DNA of 64,000 bases from Paraglaciecola sp. 20A4 (GTDB lineage: Bacteria > Pseudomonadota > Gammaproteobacteria > Enterobacterales > Alteromonadaceae): contig NZ_WTPY01000009.1 of NCBI RefSeq assembly GCF_011378905.1, forward strand, positions 87,633 through 151,632, in the 5' to 3' direction. Both the position numbers and the translations under genes were made by a program. Shown here in pieces: positions 27,843 through 36,964 of the stretch (within the stretch, counting starts at the first letter, position 1; every line of letters begins with the position of its first letter). The notes under the pieces were generated by a model. That model was not told the origin of the DNA. It did no database searches and saw only the letters and a list, made by a program, of their open reading frames with translations.

Positions 27843-29777
27843 ATGCCGCTGTCTAAGCAACTTGGATTAAGTCTATTGGCAGTGCTGATATTGGTGTTTA
27901 TAGGCACGCTTTGGATCAACGTAAACAACACGCGGGATTTCGTGGCTCAGCAGCTTGCGTCACACGCGCAAGATACTGCCACCTCTTTGGGGTTGTCAAT
28001 TGCGCCATATGCGGCTGAGCCTGACGATTTACCGATTGTAGATACCATGATGAACGCGATTTTCGACCGGGGCTTTTATCAAAGCATGGTGTTACGCGAT
28101 GCCAACCAGCAGATTTTAATCGAAAAGCAAAACCCCAGCAGTGTTGAAGGGGTGCCTGCATGGTTTAGCAAACTATTACCTATTAATACGCCTCAAAGTA
28201 TTACTGATGTAAATGACGGCTGGACAATGGCCGGTACGTTAATGGTGCAAAGTCACCCCGGCTTTGGCTATCAGCAGTTATGGCAGAACGCGGTGCAGTC
28301 TTTTTGGATGATATCCGCGGTATTTATTGGTGCGTTGGTCTTACTCTATGGATTAGTCACCATGATCACTACCCCTTTATTGGCTGTCGTCAAACAAGCA
28401 GATAGGATCAGCAAACAACAATTTGAGCAAATTAGTCGAATTCCGCGTACGCCAGAGCTAAAACGTATTGTACTGGCGGTAAACCGTATGTCGGCGCAAT
28501 TAGCCAAATTATTTACTCAGTTGACTAATCAAGCGGAACGTTACCGTGATCATTCCTATAAAGACACCTTAACGAGCGTTGCGAACCGCCGCGCATTTGA
28601 ACTGGCCTTCGAGCAACTTTTGACGGATGGCGAACAACATTCCCAGGGCTATTTGTTACTGATTCGCTTAAGTAGCCTCAGTGAAGTGAATAATGAACAA
28701 GGTTACCAAGCCGGTGATGAGTACGTAAAATTGGTTAGCCAAGAGTTACAAAATCTGCTCGCCCAGCCAACGTTAAATGGCACCTTGTATCGTATTTCCG
28801 GGGCTGATTTTGTGATATTGCTAGAAGACACCGCACAACAGCCGTGTATTACATTTACTCAAGCCATTATTGCCCAGCTTAATGCGGTAGAAAGAAGCGA
28901 ATACCGACTGGGTACCGCCCATGTGGGTGTCGGCTCTTTTAGCTTTGGTGATTCTCGAACGGATATACTTGAACGCGCCGATAATGCCCTAGCAGGTGCC
29001 AGTGTGACCACACAGAGATGGCAATTGGCCCATCAACAAGATGTATTGCACAGCAATACCCAATGGCGAACTCAGTTAAATACAATTTTGCAGCAGAACC
29101 AGGCAGATTTTGTTGCCCAACCGATTAAGGATATGCAGGGTGGCATATTATACGCTGAGTGGTTTGCGCGTTTTAGCACGGGTGAAGCAGAACACTTTTT
29201 ACCCATGGGGCAACTGGTGCCAGCTTCGGTTCGACTTAACTATGCGCAAAAGTTAGATGAACTATTGATTGCTAGCGCCCTTACTAAGCTAATCGACCAC
29301 CCGCAAGCCATAGGCTTGAACGTATCGCGTTTATCGCTCAGCCAGACTAGCTTTCATCAGTGGCTTTTACACGCGGTACCTGATGACAAAGCTACCTGCG
29401 CGCGACTCGTATTAGAAGTACCCGAACGCGCATTGGTTAATGGCACGCCAGATTTAGCACGCTTAATTGAGCAATTAAAAGACCGCGGCGTAAGAATAAC
29501 CGTTGAACGATTTGGTGCTCAATTAGCCGCCATTACCCATCTGCGAAAGATTCGACCAGATTATTTAAAAATAGATGGGCGTTTTGTACGCAATATTCAC
29601 AATGAACCCGACAATCAGTTATTTGTGCAGTCGTTGGTCAATATTGCTCACGGTTTAAATATTCAGGTCATCGCCGAAATGGTTGAAAGTGAGGCTGAGG
29701 CTAAATGTTTACAGGAGCTATTCGTTGACTACTTGCAGGGATATTACATTGGTAAGCCCACCGATACTAAAGTATGA
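27843..29777 (+). CDS. lapD: LapD-type c-di-GMP receptor (degenerate GGDEF-EAL)
   Basis: A 644-residue inner-membrane protein: TM1 (about 7-27), a periplasmic LapD/MoxY N-domain containing DTMMNAIFDRGFYQSMVL, TM2 (about 155-178), HAMP (about 180-230), a GGDEF domain with a degenerate signature (SGADF in RISGADFVILLE), and an EAL domain whose first motif reads YAEWFARF. Loss of both catalytic signatures fits a receptor rather than an enzyme. When c-di-GMP binds the EAL domain, LapD-type proteins sequester LapG and keep adhesins on the surface. GAAGGA precedes the ATG. It directly follows lapG, as expected for the pair. Confidence 0.9.
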   Translation: MPLSKQLGLSLLAVLILVFIGTLWINVNNTRDFVAQQLASHAQDTATSLGLSIAPYAAEPDDLPIVDTMMNAIFDRGFYQSMVLRDANQQILIEKQNPSSVEGVPAWFSKLLPINTPQSITDVNDGWTMAGTLMVQSHPGFGYQQLWQNAVQSFWMISAVFIGALVLLYGLVTMITTPLLAVVKQADRISKQQFEQISRIPRTPELKRIVLAVNRMSAQLAKLFTQLTNQAERYRDHSYKDTLTSVANRRAFELAFEQLLTDGEQHSQGYLLLIRLSSLSEVNNEQGYQAGDEYVKLVSQELQNLLAQPTLNGTLYRISGADFVILLEDTAQQPCITFTQAIIAQLNAVERSEYRLGTAHVGVGSFSFGDSRTDILERADNALAGASVTTQRWQLAHQQDVLHSNTQWRTQLNTILQQNQADFVAQPIKDMQGGILYAEWFARFSTGEAEHFLPMGQLVPASVRLNYAQKLDELLIASALTKLIDHPQAIGLNVSRLSLSQTSFHQWLLHAVPDDKATCARLVLEVPERALVNGTPDLARLIEQLKDRGVRITVERFGAQLAAITHLRKIRPDYLKIDGRFVRNIHNEPDNQLFVQSLVNIAHGLNIQVIAEMVESEAEAKCLQELFVDYLQGYYIGKPTDTKV

Positions 29778-30039
29778 GGTGTTACTATTTGTACTGGCAA
29801 ACGGCTAAATAAATTAACAGCTTAGGTTTTTGAAATCACTATAAGCCCTTATTTACATTGGTAAAAAAATTATTCGTAGCTGCGTTATATAAAAATATTG
29901 ACCAGTAGCAAACCACTGATAAGGTTCGTTATTTTACCATTATGACAGTAGCTGATGTTGCTTTATCGAACAACAAAACCTATTATGGGGCAGTTTTTAG
30001 TGGGATACGCTCTCACAACCTTTTATTTTGGAGCTTTAT

Positions 30040-30687
30040 ATGCGACGTTTATTAACCTGTGTATTTTTGTCTTGCGCCATGACCGCGCCTGTCGCCATAG
30101 CCCAACAGGCAGATACAAAAATCCAACAGCCCGTTACCAATGCAGCGCAACCTGATGCATCAGAAAGTATTTTTTTTGGCGATGCTAATCAACCAGGTCG
30201 TGCCATTCATATGGCGATCGTGGAATTAGTTAATAACGGCGTATCCCTAGATGACGCGGTGAGTCAAACCATTGGCGATATAACTAAAGAAGATGGCTCA
30301 TCACTAAGTGGCACTGCTCGGTTAATTGTTGGTTTAAATAAAGATATTAGTGCTAGCTTTATGAGCAATATGGTGAGTTTTAATAAACTAACCGATACTA
30401 CCAAGGGCGCTATTGAGGCATTCCCTAGCAATGCTGCCGATGTTGTTCAATTAGCCGTTACGCTATACCCCAGTTTTGCACAAGACGTGATTGACGCAGC
30501 GGTTATTACAGGTGAAATCGAGCCTAATGATGCCCTACTCGCGGCGATTGCCGCAGGTGCTGACCCTACCACTGTGTCATCTGCTACCGCTGCAGGCGCT
30601 AATGTAGATGTGGCCGCAACACCAGCGGGTGCGGGTGTTGGTGCGGGTGGTGCTGGCGGCGGAGATACGACTGCCTCGACAAATTAA
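30040..30687 (+). CDS. Small secreted protein with Gly/Ala-rich tail, unknown function
   Basis: A 215-residue protein I do not recognise. Residues 1-21 are a signal peptide (LLTCVFLSCAMTAPVAIAQQ). The body is helical and alanine/valine-rich, with segments IHMAIVELVNNGVSLDDAVS and PSNAADVVQLAVTLYPSFAQ that look like two related helical repeats, followed by IEPNDALLAAIAAGADP. The tail (about 185-215) is a low-complexity Gly/Ala/Asp/Thr stretch. The ATG at 30040 has TTGGAG upstream; a TTG at 30028 is less likely. A strong terminator follows, so it is probably a monocistron between lapD and the EPS export genes. Confidence 0.75.
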   Translation: MRRLLTCVFLSCAMTAPVAIAQQADTKIQQPVTNAAQPDASESIFFGDANQPGRAIHMAIVELVNNGVSLDDAVSQTIGDITKEDGSSLSGTARLIVGLNKDISASFMSNMVSFNKLTDTTKGAIEAFPSNAADVVQLAVTLYPSFAQDVIDAAVITGEIEPNDALLAAIAAGADPTTVSSATAAGANVDVAATPAGAGVGAGGAGGGDTTASTN

Positions 30688-30708
30688 TCGCTTATCTAAT
30701 TTTTTAAG

Positions 30709-30740
30709 AGCCAGGTTTTAAACCTGGCTTTTTTGTTTAT
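30709..30740 (+). terminator. Strong rho-independent terminator
   Basis: The arms AGCCAGGTTT (30709-30718) and AAACCTGGCT (30720-30729) are perfectly complementary, and TTTTTGTTT follows. It lies 22 bp after the stop of the small secreted protein gene. Confidence 0.9.
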
Positions 30741-30802
30741 AATCATTAACTTAATACCAGCTCGCTATAATCTAAGCACATAAATATGCACCAAGGGATC
30801 GT

Positions 30803-32203
30803 TTGAACACTAAACTTCATAACTACGCATTTTATGCTTTGTTAGGCTTGCTTATCTGGCTGCCTATTCCACTGGGCTCAAATAGACCTTGGGCTTGGGG
30901 ATTAATGGAGCTAGTGATTTTCTGCCTGTCACTGACATGTGCTTTTTTACGTAAAGAACAGCCGTGGATGGGTTTGCGTGCTTATAGGCTGCCTATCGGC
31001 TTATGGCTAGCTTTTTTAGCTTTGGCCACAATACAAGTGATCCCGCTTCCTGGGCAAGTCGTGGCATTTTTAAGTCCAGTTAGTTACGAAACCCAATGGG
31101 GATTAGGTGTCACGCAGTTTCATTTATCTATGGATGTCGGTCAAAGTCAGATAAATCTGCTTAAAGCCATGAGTTATTTTTGTTTGCTTATCGTAGTCCT
31201 GGTACTTATTAATAACGAAAAGCGTCTGCGTTTACTCTTACTCACCTTATTGGCCAGCGGTGCAATACAAGCATTGTACGGGACCTTGGAAATTTTATCT
31301 GGCACCCATTACAGTTTGCTCTTTGGTTTACCAGTAGCAGACGTCTCTACCGGTAGCTTTGTGTATAAAAACCACTATGCAAATTTTTTAATGCTGTGTT
31401 TATCGGCGGGTATCGGTTTAATGGTGGCTACCCTGCAAAGTAATCAAGGTGGCACTCGGCGAGATCTAATGCGCTCGATTATATCGACTCTGCTGGGCAG
31501 CAAAGCGCTGATACGTATTAGCTTAGCGATTATGGTAATTGCATTGGTTATGTCGCGCTCGCGTATGGGTAATACGGCATTTTTCGCATCCATGACGATC
31601 ATTGGTATTTTGGCGCTGGTGATGATTAAAAACCGCAGTCGCAGTTTGTCTATCTTGATTATCAGTATGTTTGTTATAGACGTATTTATTGTTGGAGCAT
31701 GGTTCGGTTTAGACAAAGTACAGGAGCGCTTAGAAGCCACCAGTTTTGCCCAAGAAGGCCGCGATGAAGTGGTAATTGATTCTTTACCTATGTTGCAGGA
31801 TTTCCCGTTATTTGGCACGGGTGGCGGCAGTTTTTATAGCTCATTTCCGAGCTACAAAGTCGCTAACATTCAACCTTTTTATGATCATGCCCATAATGAT
31901 TATCTGCAAATGAGCATTGAATATGGCCTACCCGCAACGCTGTTATTAGCCTTACTGGTAATTTGGTGCTTTTTAAAAAGCGTGAGAGCCATGCGCAAGC
32001 GAAGGCCTTCGATTTTTAAAGGCACCGCGTTTGCCTGCTGTATGGCCATGCTTGGCATGGCCATACATATGACCGTGGACTTTCCTTTGCAAGCGCCGGC
32101 GAATGCTTGCTACTTTGTGGTTTTCTTAGCCTTATCTTTGTTGATTAATCAATTAAAAATGACTACAGGTAAAAAGCGCCGTTCTAAGAAGGTGACAATA
32201 TGA
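30803..32203 (+). CDS. O-antigen ligase/Wzy family membrane protein (second copy)
   Basis: A 466-residue polytopic protein with about 11 hydrophobic segments. The large periplasmic loop has EGRDEVVIDSLPMLQDFPLF, GTGGGSFYSSFPSYK and DHAHNDYLQMSIEYGLPATL, which match the Wzy_C signature (R, GxGxGSF, HAHNDYLQ) very well. The start is TTG at 30803 with AAGGGA upstream; no ATG lies near. It overlaps the next gene by 4 nt. In Vibrio vps-II type clusters a comparable protein accompanies the export genes. It may ligate or polymerise; the relation to the protein at 23569 is open. Confidence 0.82.
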   Translation: MNTKLHNYAFYALLGLLIWLPIPLGSNRPWAWGLMELVIFCLSLTCAFLRKEQPWMGLRAYRLPIGLWLAFLALATIQVIPLPGQVVAFLSPVSYETQWGLGVTQFHLSMDVGQSQINLLKAMSYFCLLIVVLVLINNEKRLRLLLLTLLASGAIQALYGTLEILSGTHYSLLFGLPVADVSTGSFVYKNHYANFLMLCLSAGIGLMVATLQSNQGGTRRDLMRSIISTLLGSKALIRISLAIMVIALVMSRSRMGNTAFFASMTIIGILALVMIKNRSRSLSILIISMFVIDVFIVGAWFGLDKVQERLEATSFAQEGRDEVVIDSLPMLQDFPLFGTGGGSFYSSFPSYKVANIQPFYDHAHNDYLQMSIEYGLPATLLLALLVIWCFLKSVRAMRKRRPSIFKGTAFACCMAMLGMAIHMTVDFPLQAPANACYFVVFLALSLLINQLKMTTGKKRRSKKVTI

Positions 32204-32604
32204 ATAAAAAATTTAGTGGCCCGATTGAAGAAGACCCGGCTATCGTTAATTTACTTGAGCGCATGCCTCGCTCAGTGCAAACGTCGTTTAGTGAAGAACA
32301 GCTATCACACCTTAGAAACGCCGTCAGCAGCCGCCAATGGGGTCATCACTCGGTTGATTTGCGTGGCACGATATCTTGGTTTAAGTATCGCTATTATTAC
32401 GTAATACTTGCCGGAAAAAACCACCGTAATATGACCCGTTCGCAGTTGCGAGCAAGTCGTTTTGTCAACGCTGTGCTGTTAGCGGTATTCTTTACATTTT
32501 CCGCCGTGATGGGTGTTTTATTGTTGTATCTATTGAAATCAGCTGCAGGTATCGACTTGTTACCAGACTATTCATTTGGTGTTTGGGATTGGTTTAAAAG
32601 CTAA
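32200..32604 (+). CDS. Small single-pass membrane protein, unknown function
   Basis: A 134-residue protein with a charged cytoplasmic N-terminal region of about 85 residues (ERMPRSVQTSFSEEQLSHL, then RGTISWFKYRYYYVILAGKN) and one hydrophobic segment (about 90-115, AVLLAVFFTFSAVMGVLLLY). No family is recognised. Its ATG overlaps the stop of the O-antigen-ligase-family gene by 4 nt, so the two products are made together and may act as a pair at the inner membrane. Converges with the VpsP-like gene. Confidence 0.75.
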   Translation: MNKKFSGPIEEDPAIVNLLERMPRSVQTSFSEEQLSHLRNAVSSRQWGHHSVDLRGTISWFKYRYYYVILAGKNHRNMTRSQLRASRFVNAVLLAVFFTFSAVMGVLLLYLLKSAAGIDLLPDYSFGVWDWFKS

Positions 32605-32633
32605 ATGTATCCCGTGCAATGTCGCAATTCAGC

Positions 32634-32661
32634 GGTTGGGTATTAGTTAGGTATTAGGTTG
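32634..32661. repeat. Possible short 7-bp-period repeat
   Basis: Between the convergent genes the plus strand reads GTATTAG, TTAGGTA, TTAGGTT in steps of 7 (32640-32660). TTAGGTA and TTAGGTT differ at one base. It is too short to be firm, and is listed because two longer arrays of the same period occur in this window. Confidence 0.3.
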
Positions 32662-33408
32662 TTATTTACTTTTTCGTTTACTGTTAGAACATTGCGGGAT
32701 CATGCGCTTAATTGATGGGGGCTCATTTCTTAGCCAGCGGCAGACTCGCTTATTAGCTGCATATTGCTTGATTAATGCCAATACTTTTCCTCGACTTTTC
32801 GCGTCACGCAGGCCCATGCTGATCCTATGATAAAACTCTTCACGAATACGCAATAACATCGGGTGATTACTGGCGTACAGTGCCATGCCCAATTGCACAA
32901 ACAACAAATGCACTTCAGGTTTTTTAGGCCCCAGTTCACTTGCTCGTTGCAAATAGGTTAGCATTTGTTGATCAAACTCCTGCTGACGCCATTTTATCAT
33001 GGCTAATGACGCCCACGTCACTGGCCATAAAGGTCGCAACTGGGTTGATTGTAAGTAATGTGCTTTGGCAGCCTTGAGTGCTTGCTCTTGGTCTTCATAA
33101 CCCGCGATGGCTCCCCATTCGTAAACTTGGCCCATCAAATCTTGATATAGAGGGTGACTAGGCTGGCTGTTAACAGCAGACTGAATTGCCGTCTTAGCTA
33201 GCTGGTACTCTTCGGGGGATTGCTGATTACCTTGCTCTTGCCATGCAGCAAGAATATTCCGTACTTGGTAGTAATCAAAACTTGCGCTTGTAAAACGTAT
33301 TGCTGCGATTAAACAGACTAACGCGAGTATTGCGAAACTGATTACCGCTACGTAGTGCTTAATAAACATACGGGCTTGTGTTAAGCCGCGAGGAATGACT
33401 ATTGCCAT
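32662..33408 (-). CDS. VpsP-like polysaccharide biosynthesis protein with helical (TPR-like) repeats
   Basis: A 248-residue protein with one N-terminal transmembrane helix (about 18-38, AVISFAILALVCLIAAIRF) and a helical periplasmic region containing SQPSHPLYQDLMGQVYEWGA and LRPLWPVTWASLAMIKWRQ, which read like TPR helices. Its length and place directly after the phosphatase and Wzc genes match the VpsP family of Vibrio-type EPS clusters; molecular function is not established. It overlaps the phosphatase gene by 10 nt and is the last gene of the minus-strand export operon (38152 to 32662). Confidence 0.65.
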   Translation of the reverse strand: MAIVIPRGLTQARMFIKHYVAVISFAILALVCLIAAIRFTSASFDYYQVRNILAAWQEQGNQQSPEEYQLAKTAIQSAVNSQPSHPLYQDLMGQVYEWGAIAGYEDQEQALKAAKAHYLQSTQLRPLWPVTWASLAMIKWRQQEFDQQMLTYLQRASELGPKKPEVHLLFVQLGMALYASNHPMLLRIREEFYHRISMGLRDAKSRGKVLALIKQYAANKRVCRWLRNEPPSIKRMIPQCSNSKRKSK

Positions 33409-34127
33409 TGATTACCTTGGGAAATTAACCATGGCGTGGTTTTAAATAGACGTTGTGCGCGATCTTTTCCGCTTAGTGCCGCTACTTCCATATACGCCTT
33501 TGCCATGTCATTAGGGCGACGATTGATACTGTGCATGTCAGACGCAACATAGGTAATAACGTTCTTTTCAAGAAACAGTTTAGCGGTATCACGCACCTTC
33601 TCAGAAAATCGTCCAATAAAGGCACCTGCCGTAACCTGAAATAAACAACCCAAGCGTTCAAGCTTATGAATGCACAGGGGATTGGCCATGATCTCTCGAT
33701 TACGCTCAGGGTGAGCAATAACGGGTTGAATTCCGTTTTTTAACAACCAGCGAAGTAAGTTATCGGTGCCGGGTGGTATATGACTATGGGGTAATTCAAG
33801 GAGCATAACGTCTTTATTATCCCAGCGCCCTATGAATGGGATTTGCCCTGTTTTTTGCCACAACATAATATCAGGCGTAATTCTAAGTTCCGCAGCAAAA
33901 GACAACTTAAGGGTGCATTGCTCTTTGGCCAAATGGGCAACCAAAGACTGATAGGCTTGGTGAATAGAAGTGGGATCGTTATCAAAGTACCCCTGGTGTA
34001 TATGAGGCGTACACACCATGTGTGTCACCCCAACAGAAACAGACTGCTCAGCCATAGCCAACGACGCCGCTAAATCAGGAGCGCCGTCGTCTATGCCTGG
34101 TAATATATGACTGTGTAAGTCGATCAA
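33399..34127 (-). CDS. CpsB/CapC-type (PHP) protein-tyrosine phosphatase, TTG start
   Basis: A 242-residue manganese-dependent PHP-family tyrosine phosphatase. The metal ligands are in the N-terminal DLHSHILPGIDDGA, then CTPHIH (about 40), LLELPHSHIPPG (about 112), PVIAHPERNREI (about 136) and YVASDMHSINRRP (about 195). Such enzymes dephosphorylate the C-terminal tyrosine cluster of the cognate BY-kinase, here the Wzc-type protein encoded just upstream, and so control polymer length and export. The start is TTG at 34127, overlapping the Wzc stop as TTGA, so translation is coupled. PHP phosphatases paired with a fused Wzc are less usual in proteobacteria than low-molecular-weight Wzb. Confidence 0.88.
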   Translation of the reverse strand: MIDLHSHILPGIDDGAPDLAASLAMAEQSVSVGVTHMVCTPHIHQGYFDNDPTSIHQAYQSLVAHLAKEQCTLKLSFAAELRITPDIMLWQKTGQIPFIGRWDNKDVMLLELPHSHIPPGTDNLLRWLLKNGIQPVIAHPERNREIMANPLCIHKLERLGCLFQVTAGAFIGRFSEKVRDTAKLFLEKNVITYVASDMHSINRRPNDMAKAYMEVAALSGKDRAQRLFKTTPWLISQGNQWQ

Positions 34128-36385
34128 GATTTTTGCGTCTGTTCAGCCTTGGTATCCGTATTATAACTGTGGTATCCGTATTGGTCATAAAAACCTGTGT
34201 ATTCACCATGCTTTTTCGCTTTACGCAAATCAACTTGATTTAATACCACGCCATCAACCCGATGACCCACTTGCAAGAAACGACTTAGGCCATTCGTGAT
34301 CAGTTTGTCACTGGTGCTGTCAGCCTTAACCACATAGACCACCGAGTCACATACTTTTGACACAACAATAGCATCACTGACGGCTTGTGTGGGGGCACTG
34401 TCGACTATGATGTGCTCATACCGACCTTTAAGATCTTGCATCAAGGCTTTAAAGCTATCAGACGCAAGCAGTTCCTGAGGGTTGGGTGGCATTGTACCCG
34501 CACATATTATGTCAATACCTGACATTTCATCAGTCACAATACATTCTTCCAGAGTATGGGTACCTGCAATCAAATTCGCTACACCGGGTTGAAACCCTGG
34601 CAAACTAAACTGATTACCAATCGTAGGACGACGCAAATCGGTGTCCATTAATAATACTTTGCTTAACTGGCCCATAGCGAATGCTAAGTTGATAGAAACC
34701 GTACTCTTACCTTCTTTGGGCACGCTTGATGTTACCAAAATCGTTTTTGAGGGTTTATCAATATTCAGCAACTGTAAACTTGTTCGAAGGGTACGCACCG
34801 CTTCACTAAACGTATGTCGCTTACTATCAAAGAAATGGCGAACGGCCAGATTTTTCTTTTTGTTGTGGGTTTCCAAAGGAATTAACCCCAACATGCGCTG
34901 GCCAAGCTTGCGCTCAACATCATCTACCGAGCGAATACCGCTATTTAGTGCGTCCATCGCTATTGCTAGAAATACCCCAAAACCTAAACTAACGATAAGT
35001 GCCGCAGCGATAATCAATCCTTTTTTCGGTTTAGAGGGCGCTGACGGCGGCACTGCTAAATCTAGCATGCGCGCATTAGCAGACTCAAACCCACCCAGCT
35101 CTGTGGTTTCATTTAAACGCGTAAAAAACGAACTATATAGTTGCTGATTAATATCAACTTCACGTTGCAGTGCTTTATGGCGGCTTTCAAGATTGGTTAA
35201 ACTACGGAATTTCTCTTTATTAACGCTCACCTCTTGTTTAAGGGCTGCCAATTTAAGTTTCGCGGTACTGAACTCAGTATTCACACCTGAAACCAATGAA
35301 CGAATTTGATCGTTTAAGCTGTCTTGGATCGAACGTAACTCTGCTTGAGCGGCAATCATTTTAGGATGCTTCGGGCCAAACACTTTGCTTAATTCAGATA
35401 CCCGACTTTGCGCACCGATTTGTTCACGTTTAACATTTTGTACTGACGAATGATTAATCACTTCAGGAAGGTCAGCCAATTCAGCTATGGTCGCACCGGA
35501 GTTAACTTGGTTGTAAAGAGTTTCAGCTCGGTTGTAAGCAGTCTGCGCTGAGAGCATTTGCTGGGTTAAGCCTTGGAGTTCATCTGCCGCTAAGCCGACA
35601 ACACCGTCAATATTAACCAATTGTTCGGTTTCATAAAACTGCGACAAGCGTTTTTCAGCGGTAGATAGCTTAGTACGTAAACCTTGCAGGCTTTCATTCA
35701 ACCATGTGGTCGCCTTGGTGGTCATATCAAGCTTAGATTCAAGGTAATTTTCGATATATACGTCACCCACAGCATTAGCGGCGATAGCAGCAAACTGGCG
35801 ATCTTCATGCTCAAAACTAATTTCTACGATCTGGGTGTTAACAAGCGGATTAATCTCTAACGCTTGCATTACTTTCGCTGCGGCATAACTTTTACGACGC
35901 TCGAGTTGCTGGGCTTCCGTTAATACGGTTATTTCTTTTTGCGGTAAAAATGGCAACGCGCTAATAACACCTGATTTAATCGCCGCTAACTGCTTGCTCA
36001 CAAAATTCGCTTTGCTCGCTTCATAGCCAGGCGCAAACGTTGGATTCTCATAAAGCTTAAGCTTCTCGACGACTTTTTCGGCAATGTGGCGAGATTTCAA
36101 AATTTCGTATTGGGTTTGAAAGTACTCTTTACGACTGGAATCAAGGCCATACACTTCTTCGATAGAAAGCACTTTAGCTTGCTTTGATTCAATTAGTAAT
36201 TTACTTGTTGCGGTATATTGCGGCGTGACTGACATCACGATAAGGGCAACCAACACCGTAATAAAAACCGCTAAACCAATAATCCGCCATAAATATCGTC
36301 GAACGGTTTGCCAATAATGACCTAAGTCAATCGTTTCTGAGTCGAGTAACTTAGCCTCTAATTGTCCATTTAATTGCGCTGACAT
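34124..36385 (-). CDS. wzc: Wzc/GumC-type co-polymerase with BY-kinase domain
   Basis: A 753-residue inner-membrane protein. TM1 (about 33-55) and TM2 (about 443-465) enclose a Wzz-type periplasmic region with long coiled coil (about 190-420). A GNVR-like proline-rich segment (AVPPSAPSKPKKG) precedes TM2. The cytoplasmic kinase has Walker A SSVPKEGKSTVSINL (about 551-565) and Walker A' VLLMDTDLRRP. A tyrosine cluster (Tyr729, 733, 736, 738, 741) ends the protein. It would set chain length and open the export pathway by cycling of phosphorylation, with the next gene's phosphatase as antagonist. Confidence 0.93.
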   Translation of the reverse strand: MSAQLNGQLEAKLLDSETIDLGHYWQTVRRYLWRIIGLAVFITVLVALIVMSVTPQYTATSKLLIESKQAKVLSIEEVYGLDSSRKEYFQTQYEILKSRHIAEKVVEKLKLYENPTFAPGYEASKANFVSKQLAAIKSGVISALPFLPQKEITVLTEAQQLERRKSYAAAKVMQALEINPLVNTQIVEISFEHEDRQFAAIAANAVGDVYIENYLESKLDMTTKATTWLNESLQGLRTKLSTAEKRLSQFYETEQLVNIDGVVGLAADELQGLTQQMLSAQTAYNRAETLYNQVNSGATIAELADLPEVINHSSVQNVKREQIGAQSRVSELSKVFGPKHPKMIAAQAELRSIQDSLNDQIRSLVSGVNTEFSTAKLKLAALKQEVSVNKEKFRSLTNLESRHKALQREVDINQQLYSSFFTRLNETTELGGFESANARMLDLAVPPSAPSKPKKGLIIAAALIVSLGFGVFLAIAMDALNSGIRSVDDVERKLGQRMLGLIPLETHNKKKNLAVRHFFDSKRHTFSEAVRTLRTSLQLLNIDKPSKTILVTSSVPKEGKSTVSINLAFAMGQLSKVLLMDTDLRRPTIGNQFSLPGFQPGVANLIAGTHTLEECIVTDEMSGIDIICAGTMPPNPQELLASDSFKALMQDLKGRYEHIIVDSAPTQAVSDAIVVSKVCDSVVYVVKADSTSDKLITNGLSRFLQVGHRVDGVVLNQVDLRKAKKHGEYTGFYDQYGYHSYNTDTKAEQTQKS

Positions 36386-36404
36386 CGTTATCTATATACC
36401 TTTA

Positions 36405-36941
36405 TTAAAAGAAGCTTTGCTGCACGGTAACTATGTCACCAGGCAATACCACATCAGTGGACTGAGCATTCAACTGTTGTTGTTGACCTGACTCATTTTC
36501 CCTGCGTATAAAAATTTTTGTTTTTGAGGCTCGCTCGGTGTAACCGCCAGCCAAAGCGGCGGCTTTATCAACTGAAAGACCAGGCTGATATGGGTAACCA
36601 CCTGGCCGCTTAACCTCACCATCGATAAAGAAGGGCCGATAATCAATTACCGTTACAGATACTGATGGTTCAACCAAGTAGTCGCCTTTAAGGCCAGCAT
36701 ATAACTTGGCTTCGAGTTCAGCCCCTGTTAACCCAATCATTCTAATATCACCTAAAAAAGGATAGTTTATAACGCCATGGTTGGGTAATTTAGTGGTAAG
36801 CGATAGATCTGACTGACCAAAGACAGTGATTTTAATTACATCACCTGAGCCTAATTTATATTGACTCAGACTTGCGTCGAGTGACCATGCAGCTGTGCTA
36901 AAAAGTACTAGCCACAGCCAAAAAAACGATTTTACTTTCAT
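36405..36941 (-). CDS. Polysaccharide export protein (Wza/OPX family, short form)
   Basis: A 178-residue protein with a signal peptide (1-20, ending AAWS). The poly-export domain follows: YKLGSGDVIKITVFGQSDLS (about 28-47), INYPFLGDIRMIGLTGAELE; then an SLBB-type segment FFIDGEVKRPGGYPYQPGL (about 108-126) and DIVTVQQSFF at the end. No lipobox Cys is present and the C-terminal amphipathic helix of Wza is missing, so it is a short OPX protein that needs a separate barrel, supplied by the next gene. In Vibrio vps nomenclature the arrangement corresponds to a VpsN/VpsM-like pair. GGAG lies five bases before the ATG. Confidence 0.9.
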   Translation of the reverse strand: MKVKSFFWLWLVLFSTAAWSLDASLSQYKLGSGDVIKITVFGQSDLSLTTKLPNHGVINYPFLGDIRMIGLTGAELEAKLYAGLKGDYLVEPSVSVTVIDYRPFFIDGEVKRPGGYPYQPGLSVDKAAALAGGYTERASKTKIFIRRENESGQQQQLNAQSTDVVLPGDIVTVQQSFF

Positions 36942-36964
36942 GTTTACTCCAAGAGAGATAAGAA

